From contig NC_080582.1 of the NCBI RefSeq assembly GCF_029962835.1, positions 23,196,032-23,260,031 on the forward strand: 64,000 bases of DNA, read 5' to 3'. Position 1 is the first letter of the stretch, and each line of letters starts with the position of its first letter. Made by a program: the position numbers and the translations under genes. Below are positions 22,906-35,100 of the stretch, in pieces. The DNA comes from Magnolia sinica (Eukaryota > Streptophyta > Magnoliopsida > Magnoliales > Magnoliaceae). The notes beneath the pieces were generated by a model, which was not told the DNA's origin, did not search any database, and worked only from the letters and a program-made list of their open reading frames with translations.

Positions 22906-23345
22906 ATATGGAGTGTGCATGAAAAGAGACGACAATGGTGAAGTTATGATAGAGATGATAAGAGATGGAGCTTGGAGCAATAGTTCACGATGATTGAAGC
23001 TAGGATGGACACTGTTGTCAGATGACTTCCATCCATACATGAAAAAAGGGTTTGATCGATCAACTACCCTAGTCAATCAATTAAGTGAGCACTAAATTAT
23101 ACAAACTGGTCTTTGGACAGTTTGGACAATCTTAATTGATCAAATTATCGGGTCAATCAATCTACAAAATTCAAAAAATAGTTATAAATTCTCTAGACAC
23201 TTTTGAGCATGTTTGAGAGTGATTGAACATGTGAGGCTCGATCAATCAAGGACTGATCAATCAATGTCGATAGATCGATGCTTAGATCAATCGCACACAC
23301 AATTTTGCATAATTGCATGATTAGTTTCCTATTATATGTTTTATG

Positions 23346-23396
<51 letters not shown>

Positions 23397-23674
23397 TATA
23401 TATATGCATGTATGTAATTGCGAGATTAGGGTAGAACAATTTGGCTTTAAACATTTTTAGGGTTTGAAGATGAGAAAATAATGGTTTTATAATTATAAAT
23501 TCTTATATCTTTTATACTTTTCGCATTCATAGTGATTGTTATTGCTTTGTGCTATGAATTTTCTTTTTTTAAAAAAAAAGGTAAAAATGCATATGTATTT
23601 TTTATGATTTATTTGCGTTTGCTTATTACTATGTAACCTGAATTTGGAGTTTGCTTTTGCGGTCCCCCAATAAG
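22906..23674. other. Probable copia 3' LTR remnant and AT microsatellite
   Basis: No coding signal. Where a copia 3' LTR would be expected there are several GATCGATC- and GATCAATC-type motifs (about 23050-23290), then a pure AT tract (23342-23395) and A/T-rich sequence to the CACTA terminus. LTR ends could not be fixed. Confidence 0.4.
23342..23395. repeat. (AT)n microsatellite
   Basis: About 54 bases of AT dinucleotides followed by AGATATATATATGCATG. Confidence 0.95.
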
Positions 23675-24190
23675 CACTACGTGAAAAATGAAAAAAAAGG
23701 ATGGATTTAGAGACGGTTCTGGACTGTCTCTAAAATTGCTTGGTTTAAAGACGCTTTAGAGACGGCCGTAAACCGTCTCTAAAATTTTAGACAGCCCCTG
23801 ACCGTCCTTAATATTGTCTTAAAAAATTTGAACGTCCACAAATCATTTAAGATAGTCATTGACCATCTTATATGAGTCATCTGAGACGGTCATTGGCCGT
23901 CCGCATTAGAGACGGTCCTTAACCGTCTTATATGCGGTCATCTGAGATGATCATTGACCGTCTGCATTAGAGACGGTCATTGGCCATCTTTTACTTCCAA
24001 TCTGAGACTGTCAAAGACCGTCTCTATTAGAGATGGTCCGTAGCCGTCTTAAAGCCCTGTTAAAGACCGTCTCTATTAGAGAGAGCCCTAAACCATCTCT
24101 ATTAGAGACTGTCAAGGACCATCTCTATTAGAGACGGTCCTAAACCGTCTTATAGTCTGTCAAAGACCGTCTCTAATGCTCAGGTCAAAA
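23675..24190 (+). mobile_element. Orphan CACTA terminus with subterminal GACGGTC repeats
   Basis: Starts CACTACGTGAAAAATGAA and continues with GGATTTAGAGACGG, then at least ten GAGACGGT...ACCGTCTC units. It closely matches the reverse complement of the terminus at 56829 (CACTGCGTGAAAAATGAG, then GGATTTAGAGACGG, TTGGTTTAAAGACGC). It is thus the same kind of end in opposite orientation. The left flank is AAG, and no partner end with AAG was found. Confidence 0.75.
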
Positions 24191-24840
24191 ATGAAAAAGC
24201 TTAAAAAAATTTATGAATTTCGAAAAAATTAATAGTTAAGAAGCTTAGAAAATTAATTAACAATGTTTAAGAAAATTTTAAATTTTGAAAAAAGAAAACT
24301 GTAATTTTATAAAAATCTAGATTTTGAAAAAAAAAATAAGAAGTTTGAATAATGTTGATAATTTTGAAAAAAAATTCGATAAAAATATGATATTTTGAAA
24401 ACGAAAATTTAAAAAATTAAATAAAATTGTGAAAATATTGATAAAATGTAAAAAAATATATATATATTTTTTAAAAAGAAAACTAGATTTTGTATTTTGA
24501 CAACAAAAATTGAAAAGTTATATAACAAAAGTGAGATTAAAAAAATGATATTTTGAAAAAGAAAATTTAAGAAATTAAACAAAATTGTGAAAAATTGACA
24601 AATTGTAAAAAAATATATATTTTAAAAAAGGAAATTAGATTTTGTATTTTGACAAGAAAAATTGAAAAGTTATATAACAAAAGTGAGATTAAAAAAATGA
24701 TATTTTGAAAAAGAAACTTTTAAAAATTAAACAAAATTGTGAAAAAATTGATAAATTGTAAAGAAATATATATATATTTCAAAAAAGAAAACTAAATTTT
24801 GTAAAAAAAATGTTAAATTTATTTAGTTAAAAGAGTTTTG
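24191..24840. repeat. AT-rich subterminal minisatellite
   Basis: A unit of about 170 bases containing AAACTAGATTTTGTATTTTGAC, AAGTTATATAACAAAAGTGAG and TGATATTTTGAAAAAGAAA occurs about two and a half times. It matches the reverse complement of the longer array at 54905-56040. No gene. Confidence 0.75.
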
Positions 24841-26460
24841 GATGCGGTTGAAACTTGATCTGACCCCTCATCCAAGTGGGACACACATAATGAGTGGGTT
24901 GGATATGTGAATCACATTTCGGCAACCCAATATATGATTATGAATGTTTCAAGCAAACCTTTCTCCACTACATTTGAGTGAGTTACTCGTTACCTTTACC
25001 AGAGTAAACTCTATGGGGTTCACCATTATTTATTTATTTTATCCACTCCATTCATCCATGGTAACAGATAATTTGAGGTCTAAAGAACAAAAAGGAAGCA
25101 TATCCAAAGCTCAAGTGGACCAAACCACAAGAAATAGTGTAATTGAACCTCTACCATTTAAAATTTCTTGGAGGCCATAGAAGTTTTGGATCAAGCTGAT
25201 GTTTGTGTTTTCTATTCATTTTTATAATTTTGATATTATGAACAACCTTTAACTGTTTTTGGACAATTTGATCAGTCCGGACATGAAGAGTAAATAACTT
25301 CAGATGTTAAAATCAAAATTCACTCAAATTGTTAATCAATCTTGTTTGCCCAATATATTTCTCATATGTAGTATGATTGAAGCGAATAACTAGTCAAATT
25401 GCGGGTAATGATCAGTAAAATAGAGTGAATGGACCAGACATGTAAAATGGGCCCATCATGATATGTGTCGAACATCAACTCTGTGCATTTGATGTCTCCC
25501 CTTTAGCTTATGAGATATCTCAAAAATCATCCGTATACGAAACTCAGGTGTTGATTACCATCTAAAACTATGTGAAGACATCTAAAAAAATATAAACAGT
25601 ACAATATTGGATGTCATACCATTTTGGGGTCATAAAAGTTTTGGATCAAGCTGATTTTTGTTTTTTCCCTTCATCTGGCCCTGTATGACCTAATCAACAT
25701 ATTGGATGTCAAATAAACAGTACAGTAAGCCTTAGGAAGATTTTAATGATGGATATCCAATTACTATTGATTTCATGTGGTGTGGTGCACCTAAGATTTC
25801 TGTGGTGGGGTCCACTACAGATTTTTATCTACCTCATTCTTTAGCTCATGACGTAAAACGATATCTCAAAATGGATGGACGGTGTCGATATAACAAATAC
25901 ATCATAGTGGGGCCCACAAAACTTGGTGGATGTTGGTCAGTGCTCTATGGGTCCCACCATGATGTATGTGTTTCATCCAAGTGGGACACACATAATGAAT
26001 GGGCTGGATCTATGAACCACATCTAGGTGGGCCCAATAAATGATTATTTTTAAGGTCGTGGCCCACCATGAAATGGTGCATCTGATTAACAGGGCAGATC
26101 CAAAGTTCAAGTGGACCCACCATAAAAAAGAGTGGGATAGTGACACCCACTATTGAAGCCTTCTTAGGGCCCGCCGCGATGTTTATTTGAGATCCAACCT
26201 GTTTATAAGTTAATACAGACATGGATGCAGTTGAAAATTGGTCTGACCCCTCATCCAAGTGGGACACACGTAATGATTGGGTTGGATATGTGAATCACAT
26301 TTAGGCAGACCCAATATATGATTATGAATGTTCTAAGGAAACCCCTCCATTATATTATGTGGTGTGACCCACATTTAGGATGATGTGTTGTATATCTTTA
26401 CCGCCCCTATATTTCTCCAACCCATTTTTGGACTGGGTAATAATGTAAAAATGTTTTCCC
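24841..26460. repeat. GGGCCCACC-family interspersed repeats
   Basis: Contains family landmarks in both orientations: CATCCAAGTGGGACACACAT, GGGCCCATCATGATATGTGTC, TCATAGTGGGGCCCACAAAA and GATCAAGCTGATTTTTG. The inside resembles the MITEs at 3769-4895, but clean TIRs are not seen. Copies seem broken and overlapping; no gene supported. Confidence 0.55.
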
Positions 26461-26469
26461 TATTACACC

Positions 26470-26480
26470 AATAGTATATA

Positions 26481-26567
<87 letters not shown>
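26470..26567. repeat. (TG)n(AT)n microsatellite
   Basis: A short GTGTGTGTAT start followed by nearly 90 bases of pure AT dinucleotides. Confidence 0.93.
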
Positions 26568-26569
<2 letters not shown>

Positions 26570-26570
26570 T

Positions 26571-26930
26571 TTATATCATATGAATGGAAATTTTTTTATA
26601 TATATAATTAAAAGGTAATATTTAAATGATTTGTAATATCACATGAAAAAGAATTTTGAAAAGTTTAGAAATTTTAACTATGTTTAAGAAAAATTTTGAG
26701 AACAAAATAATGCTTTTGAAGAAAAAAATTGGCATTTTGAAATTTTTGAGAAAGAATTAAAAATATGAGAAATTTTTTGAGATTTTGAAAGTAAAAATTC
26801 AAAATTTGTATTTTAAATATTTTATAATAAAAATGATATTTAGTTAAAAGAGAAAAAAATATACATTTTGAAAAAAAATGTTAAATTTATTTGTGAAAAA
26901 TAAAATTACTAAATTATCAGGCACATCCAC
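26571..26930. repeat. AT-rich fragment related to the CACTA minisatellite
   Basis: A-rich words such as TTTTGAAAAAAAATGTTAAATTTATTT match the end of 24191-24840. Together with a small piece at 27540-27690 it looks like the same AT-rich block split by later GGGCCCACC-family insertions. Confidence 0.5.
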
Positions 26931-28290
26931 TAATTGAACCTTTAATCATTTTTGGACAATATAATCAGTTCAAATTGAAGAGTAAATAACTTCAGATGTT
27001 TAAATCAAATTTCATTAAAATTGTTGATCATTCTTGTATGCCCAATATCTTTCTCATATGTAGCCTGATTGAGGCGAGTAACTAGTCAAATTGAGAGTAT
27101 TGATTAGTAAAATAGAGTGAATGGACCAAACATGTAAAATGGGCCAAATATTCTAGTTAAAATTGTGACCTAACTTACTAACCTCGTGAAAACCTAAGAA
27201 TTGATGTTAGTAAGTTTTGTGGGCCCCATCATGATGTGTGTCAAACATCAACACCGTAGATTTGATGTGTCCCCTTTAGGTTATGAGATATGTCAAAAAT
27301 CATCGGTAAACGAAACTCAAGTGGGCCATACCATTTAAAACTATGCGAAGACATCATAAAAAATAGAAAAGCACTTGGTGGGGTCCACATGAGTTTGATC
27401 TGACCCCTCATCTAAGTGGGACACACATAATGAGTGGGTTAGATTTGTGAATCACATTTAGGCAAGCCTAATATATGATTATGAATGTTTTAAGGAAACC
27501 TTTCTCCACTACATTTAAGTGAGTTACTCGTTACCTTTACAAATTGTGAAAAAATTGATAAATTGTAAAAAAAAAAAAAAAAAATTTAAAAGAAACTAGT
27601 TTTTGCATTTTGACAAGAAAAATTGAAAAGTTATATACAAAAGTGAGATTAAAAAATTGATATTTTGAAAAAGAAAATTATGGTAGGCCCACTTTAGATT
27701 TTTATAGGCTTCAATTTTGAGTTTATGTAATAAAATTATATGTTAAAATGGATGGATGGAGTGGATAAAATGAATAAATTATGGTGCCCCACGGGATTGA
27801 CTCGGTACACTTGGGAACGAATTGGCTACTCCCCTGACACCAGCCAATGGCTGGGGGTCGATGCTCTGTGGCCCCCACCATGATGTATGTGTTTCATCCA
27901 TGCTGTCCATATATTTTTATAGATAATTTTACAATATGAGACCAAAAATGAGATATATCCAAATCTCAAGTGGACCACATTACACGAAACTGTGTTGAAT
28001 GAGCGTCGACCATTAAAAACATTTTGGTAGCCATAAAAGTTTTGGATCAAGCTGATTTTTATTTTTTCCCTTCATCTGGTCCTATATGACCAAATCAACA
28101 GATTGGATGTCAAATAAACAGTACAGTGGGCCTTAGGAGGATTTTAATGGTGGATATCCAATCTCTATTGTTCTCATCTGGTGTGGACCACTTGAGATTT
28201 GTATCCCTCTAATTTTTCCATAAAGCTCTAAAATGATCTTTAAAAATGGATGAACGGAATGGATGAAACACATACATTATTGTAGTGCCC
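26931..28290. repeat. GGGCCCACC-family interspersed repeats
   Basis: Family words again: GGGCCCCATCATGATGTGTG, TGGTGGGGTCCACATGAG, CCCCCACCATGATGTATGTG, GAGCGTCGACCATTAAAAAC and GGAGGATTTTAATGGTGGAT. The last part (27870-28290) is close to 50130-50560 in the same orientation. A piece of the AT minisatellite (27540-27690) is embedded. No gene. Confidence 0.55.
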
Positions 28291-28335
28291 ACGGAGCACT
28301 GTCCATGGTCTCGCCCAAAATTGGGCACCCAATCC

Positions 28336-28340
<5 letters not shown>

Positions 28341-28388
<48 letters not shown>
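28341..28388. repeat. (CT)n microsatellite
   Basis: A pure CT tract just upstream of the GC-rich gene fragment, in a pyrimidine-rich stretch resembling a plant 5' leader. Confidence 0.92.
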
Positions 28389-28391
<3 letters not shown>

Positions 28392-28580
28392 CTACCCTCT
28401 GCCCTTTTTCCTTCATTTCCCTCATTTTTTCGGCCCCATTTTTTCCTCCATCTGCAGATGCAAAAAGCATCATCCGCTCTCTCTGTCCGATATGCTTGAT
28501 CTTTCTAAACCCTCTTCCCTTTTTCCACCGGGGCCACATCCCCTCCACTTCCGACCCCCCCTCACCACCCCATATGCAAG

Positions 28581-28725
28581 ATAGCACCGATGGCACAGTG
28601 GAGCGCCGGATCCGGGAGGTGGAGGACCGGCTTCGGGAGGCGATCAAGGAGCTGCAGTGCCGGCAGCGCCATCCCCTGTGGCCGTCACCCACCTTGCGAG
28701 CATGCCGATGAGTCGTGCATCTCCG
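28581..28725 (+). pseudogene. Possible TMEM135-like exon 1 fragment, frameshifted
   Basis: A GC-rich block unlike its surroundings. One frame reads ERRIREVEDRLREAIKELQ, an amphipathic acidic/basic helix. After about 40 bases another frame reads CEHADESCI. An N-terminal helix followed by a Cys/His-containing H-A-D-E-S-C motif is what I recall from plant TMEM135-like membrane proteins, but this rests on memory of a short motif. The frameshift, the lack of a clear start codon and the absence of later exons make it a fragment. Pyrimidine-rich leader-like sequence precedes it. It could be another gene with a similar N-terminus. Confidence 0.33.
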
Positions 28726-29951
28726 TTTCCATCTCTCTCTGGGTGTTTGATCCAAAGAAGGGATGGAGCCGAGACGATGCCCTCCCTGCCTATGCACGCC
28801 CTCCTCAAGATCCAAAGAGGTATCTATCTCTCTCAATCTCTCTCAATCTCTATGTTGATTTATGAATTTGGGGGATTTAGTAATTTGTAGATTCCCGATT
28901 CGATGTGGACCCCCATTTAGGGATTTGGGGATTTTAGGGCTTACAGATTTGAATGTGGACCCCGATTCAAGGATTTTCTGATATTATAAATTAGGGATTT
29001 GGGGATTTTAGAATTTTAGGGATCTTGGGGATTTTGATGTCTCTTCTTGTCAATCTATTGGGTCCCAATGTGGAGGAAATATGGATATATGATGTGGGTC
29101 CATTTGATGGATGGTTTTTATTGCTTAAGGGTGGGTGCCTTAAAACTTAGGTTAATTTCCATGTTATATGCTACATGGGGTGGCGTTGTCCATTTTGTAT
29201 TTGATAAAATGCTTCATTATCTGGTCATTGTGGATATGTAAATTCCCATTGGACTCGTTCCCTTGAAGCAATATTGATTGTGCTTCTTCTCCTCTCTGTT
29301 AATAGCCTTCCCATTGGACGCGCTATTGCAGGCCAGTTTTTCCCCCTAGAACGGGCATTACAGCCCTGTAACGCGCAACTCTTCCCACTATTACCGTTAT
29401 GTAACGGCCTTTATGACCATTCCAGTACAGTTTTTGAATACCTTGATCCCAATTGTATGCATATGCTCCATCAGGTCTCTATATGCTAGCATGTGCATCT
29501 CCATCTTCTATTGAAAGGCTTCAACCTGTGCTGGTTGGAAATATAGCCATGAAATTGTCCCTTGCACATGAGAAAAAAGTAGGTACTTGAAAGTAACAAT
29601 ATTAGCATCCTTTGAACATTCTCTTTGATGAATACTTCTGGCACCACATTTTTTGGTGTACCTAGAACAAATACTTGTCCAGTGCATATGATATGGCTTG
29701 CAAGTTGCAATGTAAGTGTCCATATTAGTAGCCCAACAAGTGCTCCTCACAACTTGAAGCTTATTCAGTGCCTGGCATTACTCATGTGGGTTAGACTTAT
29801 GAACTGTTTTTCATGTCATGTTTTCTGTGTTTGGTATATGTGGACCCAAAAGTGGTTTCTTAATGCGCCCCTTCATGGTCACAATTAATATCTTTTCAGT
29901 CCAAAGAAGATGATGGCCATGTAATTGATGGTATCTTCTCTTCAACTCCAG
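28726..29951. other. No supported gene
   Basis: Single-copy-looking sequence with repeated GGGGATTT words (28860-29040), then AT-rich DNA with short frames on both strands. An intron-like context for the neighbouring gene pieces is possible. Nothing with recognisable domains was found. Confidence 0.4.
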
Positions 29952-30243
29952 AATGTAAGGCTTGCAAAGGTAGCACTTAGGCCTGGTGCGGCTAACATGG
30001 TGAACGGAATTCTGTGGAAGCTACTTTTACTAAAGGTTTGTCATTTTCTGTAACATTCACTATACTCAAATTTAGGGTTCACTAGAAACCAGGTTCATTT
30101 GAATGCCTTAGCCCTTTCATATATATTGATTTAGGGAAAAGACTCACTTCCACTACCCAAACTGGAGGGTGATGAACGTGCAAAAGCACGCTCTCTGGCA
30201 ACTATTTATTCACATCCGGTGGTATGTTTGTCATTGCACCTTC

Positions 30244-30289
<46 letters not shown>

Positions 30290-31535
30290 TCTAGAAATTT
30301 TACTTCAGGAAGAAGGGTTTTCACATTTTCATTTGCTAATATTTATTATTGAGGAATTCTACCACGGTAGCATGCTTCATTAAGTTTTGTGAAGTGTACA
30401 TCAGAATATGTCCAATTTACATGTGGTGCCTGTGCATGGTGATTAGCTCATCGAGTTTGTGGACCTGAAAAGCAATGGTATCTAACTATTCTAGCCAAGC
30501 ATCTGCTCAGTGGTCGGAAGCGGACAATTAACCCAAAAAGAGCAACTGTACGTACATGTTCAGTGGGCAAAACTTGCAATAATTTGGTGGTCAAACTTTA
30601 GCCCACATGCGATAGATGTGCCGAGAATATAGGACATACACCTCACACACTGCCTAAAAGTGACATTGTTAAATGACACCTTGCCAACTTAATCAGTGCC
30701 TGGATTTGATACATGACGGATTTCGGACGTCAATCTGATTCCCAAGTTTTAATCAAGTTTACAACTGGTATGGATGCACTTTTTCTTTTTCTAAATGAAC
30801 AAGAAAGAGCATGTTTCCTCGCCCCAACAATGTTTTACTGTGCTTGATATTTCTGCCTTATTTTATCATTAATAATGCTTTTCTTGAACTTCAGGTTCCT
30901 CATGAACCATCCTTGCATATGGATGATTTTGTCCACAGCAAAATCGGCATGCAGGTGTGTCTTAAAATCTATAACACAACAAAAAGGGTATTGCTATTAC
31001 CTATTTCCTTTTCATAGGACTTAATATTTTGTCCGTTTAAGGGTTTGGATGGTTATTCAATTCAAACTAAATTGATCTTCATCACAAAGAATACCAAGTA
31101 CATGGTTAATGCATGGGACTAGGGGCAGTGTGGTACAATTTCAGCTTACTCAGATCATAGGGCTATTTGCACTTTGACACATGTCCAAAAACCAGTGGCC
31201 CCTTGCCATCAATGTTTCCATTGTTGTTTGAGTCAGTTATTCTTTACTTAGTGTCTATCAGAAAAGGAATTGTGGTTCTCCTAGTGAAGGAAATTTGAGT
31301 TCGCAATTCCTCATGTTACGCTAATAGCTTTTCTTAAGAATGAAATGCAAAATTCTTTAAACAGCTGATCATAAGTCTTCGTCATTGTTATTGACCACGT
31401 TTTGCTTCAATTGTTTTATCAAGTTTGCTAATGAGTTCAACATTTTATTTTATTTTATTTTTTCTGCTTCCCAGACTTTCATACAAGTGGGGTTATTGAA
31501 AGACGGTCTATGTTCAGTTCAGGATGAGAGTGCAG
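29952..31535 (+). pseudogene. RsmB/NSUN-type RNA cytosine-C5 methyltransferase gene fragment (four exons)
   Basis: Four exons with AG/GT borders: 29952-30035 (NVRLAKVALRPGAANMVNGI...), 30135-30221 (GKDSLPLPKLEGDERAKARS, ending ATIYSHPV), 30895-30954 (VPHEPSLHMDDFVHSKIGMQ) and 31475-31535 (TFIQVGLL then GLCSVQDESA). The SVQDESAG block precedes the SAM-binding region of NOL1/NOP2/Sun (RsmB) proteins, and the upstream exons resemble the NusB-like N-terminal domain of the plant form. Such enzymes methylate C5 of rRNA cytosines; this form is probably plastid-directed by family. Exons expected between the second and third are not found, and the catalytic domain after exon 4 is missing because the satellite module starts at 31633. 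Phases of the first three exons are consistent. A truncated gene copy. Confidence 0.7.
30246..30290. repeat. (ATT)n microsatellite in intron
   Basis: About 15 ATT units between the second and third methyltransferase exons. Confidence 0.93.
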
Positions 31536-31815
31536 GTCTGTTCTTTTTCCAGACCCTACCCCAGCCATTTTTCTAAAATAGGGTTTGAAGGCTATGCCTA
31601 TTACATATAATTTTATTACATATATAATCATATTCCTTATATTGTTTCCCAGTTATATTTGTGTTGGTTTCAGAGTACAGGTAGCGAATAGAAATTGTTG
31701 GTCGATTGTAGCTTGTAGACAAAGGGATGAGTAACCACCAATACAAATATGGGAGGCCTTCCCCAGGTATCCAGATGCTTTTAGATATATTTATGTTGTT
31801 TTTAAATGTATTAGC

Positions 31816-32149
31816 TCAAAATTGATAGAGCAGACCCGGATGTGCATCGGAGCTATTCGGATGTTGAGCGGGGGTCCGTGGAAGGTAGAAACCGCTGTTA
31901 TGACCATGATGAAGCTGTCCATTTCCTATGGACAGCATTGGAGTGGCCTGGCCATTTGGACAGGCCATGTTTATGTATTTACTCAAAATTGATGGAGCAG
32001 ACCCGAATATGCATCGGAGCTATCCGGATGTTGAGCGGGGGTCCCTGAAAGATGGGAACCGCTGTTATAACTATAATGAAGCTATCCATTTCATATGGAC
32101 AACAATGAAAGGGCCAGGCCAATTGGAGTAGGCCGTGTTTATATCTGTA
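31816..32149 (+). repeat. 167-bp tandem repeat, two units
   Basis: Landmarks TCAAAATTGAT at 31816 and 31983, and CATCGGAGCTAT at 31845 and 32012, are both 167 bases apart. Units contain CCGCTGTTATRACYATRATG and GGCCAATTGGA/GGCCATTTGGA. 167 is not a multiple of three, so the frames that cross it change frame per unit; I do not call a protein. Confidence 0.9.
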
Positions 32150-32159
32150 TTTGCAGGGA

Positions 32160-35100
32160 CCACACCCTTAACCTATAACCTAAACCTATTCTCAAATCCC
32201 AAAACCTATAACTACAACCTAAACCTATAACCTAAACCTACAAACTATAACCTAAACCTATAACCTAAACTCAATTCCCTAAACTTTAACCTACAACCTA
32301 ACCTAAACCTATACTTAATCCATAAACCTATTCTCAAATCCCAAAACCTATAACCTAAACTATACCCAAAACCTATAACCTATCACCTAAACCTATAACC
32401 CAAACTCAATTCCCTAAACCTTAACCTATAACCTAGCCTAAACCTATACTTATAACCTAAACCTATTCTCAAATCCCAAAACCTATAACCTATAACCTAT
32501 AACCTGAACCTATAACCTAACTTAAACCTATACTTATAACCTAAACCTATTCTAAAATCCCAAAACCTATAACTATAACCTAAACCTTAACCAAAAACCT
32601 ATAACCTAACCTAAACCTAAACCTAAACCTATAACCTTAACCTAAACGTAAACCTAAACCTAAACCTATTCTCAAATCCCTAAACCTAAACCTAAACCTA
32701 AACCTATTCTCAAATCCCTAAACCTAAACCTAAACCTTAATGTATTCTCAAATTCCTAAACCTAAACCGACACCTAATCCTAATCTAAACACCCTAACTT
32801 AAACCTAAACCTAAACTTGAAAATCCAAACCTAAACCCGATCCTGAACCCGAAACTGATTTCCTAAACCTAAACCTAAACCTATACCTATTCTCAATTCC
32901 CTAAACCTATATCTTATAACCTAAACCTAAACCTAAACCTAAACTTAAACCTTAACCTAAACTTATAACCTATAACTTAAACCTAAACCTAAACTTGTAA
33001 CCTATAACCTAAGACTAAACCTAAAACCTAAATGTATTCTTAAATCCTTAAACCTAAACCTACACCTAATCCTAATCTCAACTCCCTAACCTAAACCTAA
33101 ACTTAAACTTGAAAACCCAAACCTAAACCCGATCTCGAACCGAACCCGATTTCCTAAACTTAAACCTTAACATATTCTCAATTCCCTAAACTTATAGCTT
33201 ATAACCTAAACCTAAGCGTAAACCTAAACCTTAACCTAAACCTAAACCTAAACCTGTAACCTATAGCCTAAACCTAAACCTAAAACCTTAATGTATTCTC
33301 AAATCCCTAAACCTAAACCTACACCAAATCCTAATCTAAACTCCCTAACTTAAACCTAAACCTAAACTTGAAAACCCAAACCTAAACCCGATCCCGAACT
33401 AGAACCCGATTTCCTAAACCTAAGCCTAAACCTAAACCTATACATATTCTCAATTCCCTAAACCTATATCTTATAACCTAAACCTAAACCTAAACCATAA
33501 CCTAAACCTATAACCTTAACCTAAACCTAAACCTAAACCTAAACCTTAAACCTAAATGTATTCTCAAATCCTTAAACCTAAACCTATACCTAATCCTAAT
33601 CTCAACTCCCTAACCTAAACCTAAACTTAAACTTGAAAACCCAAACCTAAACTCGATCCCGAACCGAACCCGATTTCCTATACCTAAACCTTAACCTATT
33701 CTCAATTCCATAAACCTATAGCTTATAACCTAAACCTAAGCCTAAACCTAAACCTTAACCTAAACCTAAACCTAAACCTGTAACTTATAACCTAAACCTA
33801 AACCTAAAACCTAAATGTATTCTCAAATCCCTAAACCTATACCAACACTTAATTCTAATCTCAACTCCCTAACCTAAACCTAAACCTAAACTTGAAAACC
33901 AAAACCTAAACCAGATCCCAAACCTGAACCTGATTTCCTAAACTGAAACCTTAACCTATTCTCAATTCCCTAAACCTATTGCTTATAACCGAAACCGAAA
34001 CCTAAACCTATACCTAAACCTAAACCTAAACCTATATAACATATAACCTAAACCTAAACCTAAATCATAATGTATTCTCAAATCCCTAAACCTAAACTTG
34101 CACTTGAACCTAATCTAAACTCCCTAACCTAAACCTAAACCTAAACTTGAAAACCCAAACCTAAACCTGATCCCGAACCCGAAACCGATTTCTTAAACCT
34201 AAACCTAAACCTACTCACAATTTCCTAAACCTATATCTTATAACCTAAACCTAAACCTAAACCAATAACCTATAACCTAAACCTAAACCTAAACCTTAAC
34301 CTTAACCTAAACCTTTAACCTATAACCTTAACCTAAACCTAAACCTAAACCTATAATCTATAACTTAAACCTAAAACTAAAACCTAAAGGTATTCTCAAA
34401 TCCTTAAACCTAAACCTACACCTAATCCTAATCTCAACTCCTTAACCTAAACCTAAAATTAAACTTGAAAACCCAAACCTAAACCCGATCCCAAACTGAA
34501 CCTGATTTCCTAAACCTAAACCTAAACCTATTCTCAATTCCCTAAATCTATATCTTATAACCTAAACCTAAGCCTAAACTTAAACCTTAACCTCAACCTA
34601 AACCTAAACCTGTAACCTATAACCTAAACCTAAACCTAAAACCTAAATGTATTCTCAAATCCTTAAACCTAAAACCTACACCTAATCCTAATCTCAACTC
34701 CCTAACCTAAACCTAAACTTAAACTTGAAAATGAAAACCTAAACCCGATCCTGAACCCGAACCCGATTTCCTAAACCTAAACCTTAACCTATTCTTAATT
34801 CCCTAAACCTATAGCATATAACCTAAACCTAAACCTAAACCTAAACTTATAACATATAACCTAAACCTAAACCTAAAACCTAATGTATTCTCAATCTCTA
34901 AACATAAACCTACACCTAATCCTAATCTCAACTCCCTAACCTAAACCTAAACCTAAACTTGAAAACTAAAACCTAAACCTGATCCCGAACCTGAACCCGA
35001 TTTCCTAAACCTAAACCTTAACCTATTCTCAATTCCCAAAACCTATTGCTTATAACCTAAACCGAAACCTAAACCTATACCTAAACCTAAACCTAAACCT

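Noticed and set aside
28240..28836. Minus-strand 198-residue frame with an Arg-Glu run
   Set aside because: Antisense of a CT microsatellite and of the GC-rich exon-like block.
29486..29750. Minus-strand frames of 74-80 residues
   Set aside because: Two overlapping frames without a recognisable family, inside intron-like sequence.
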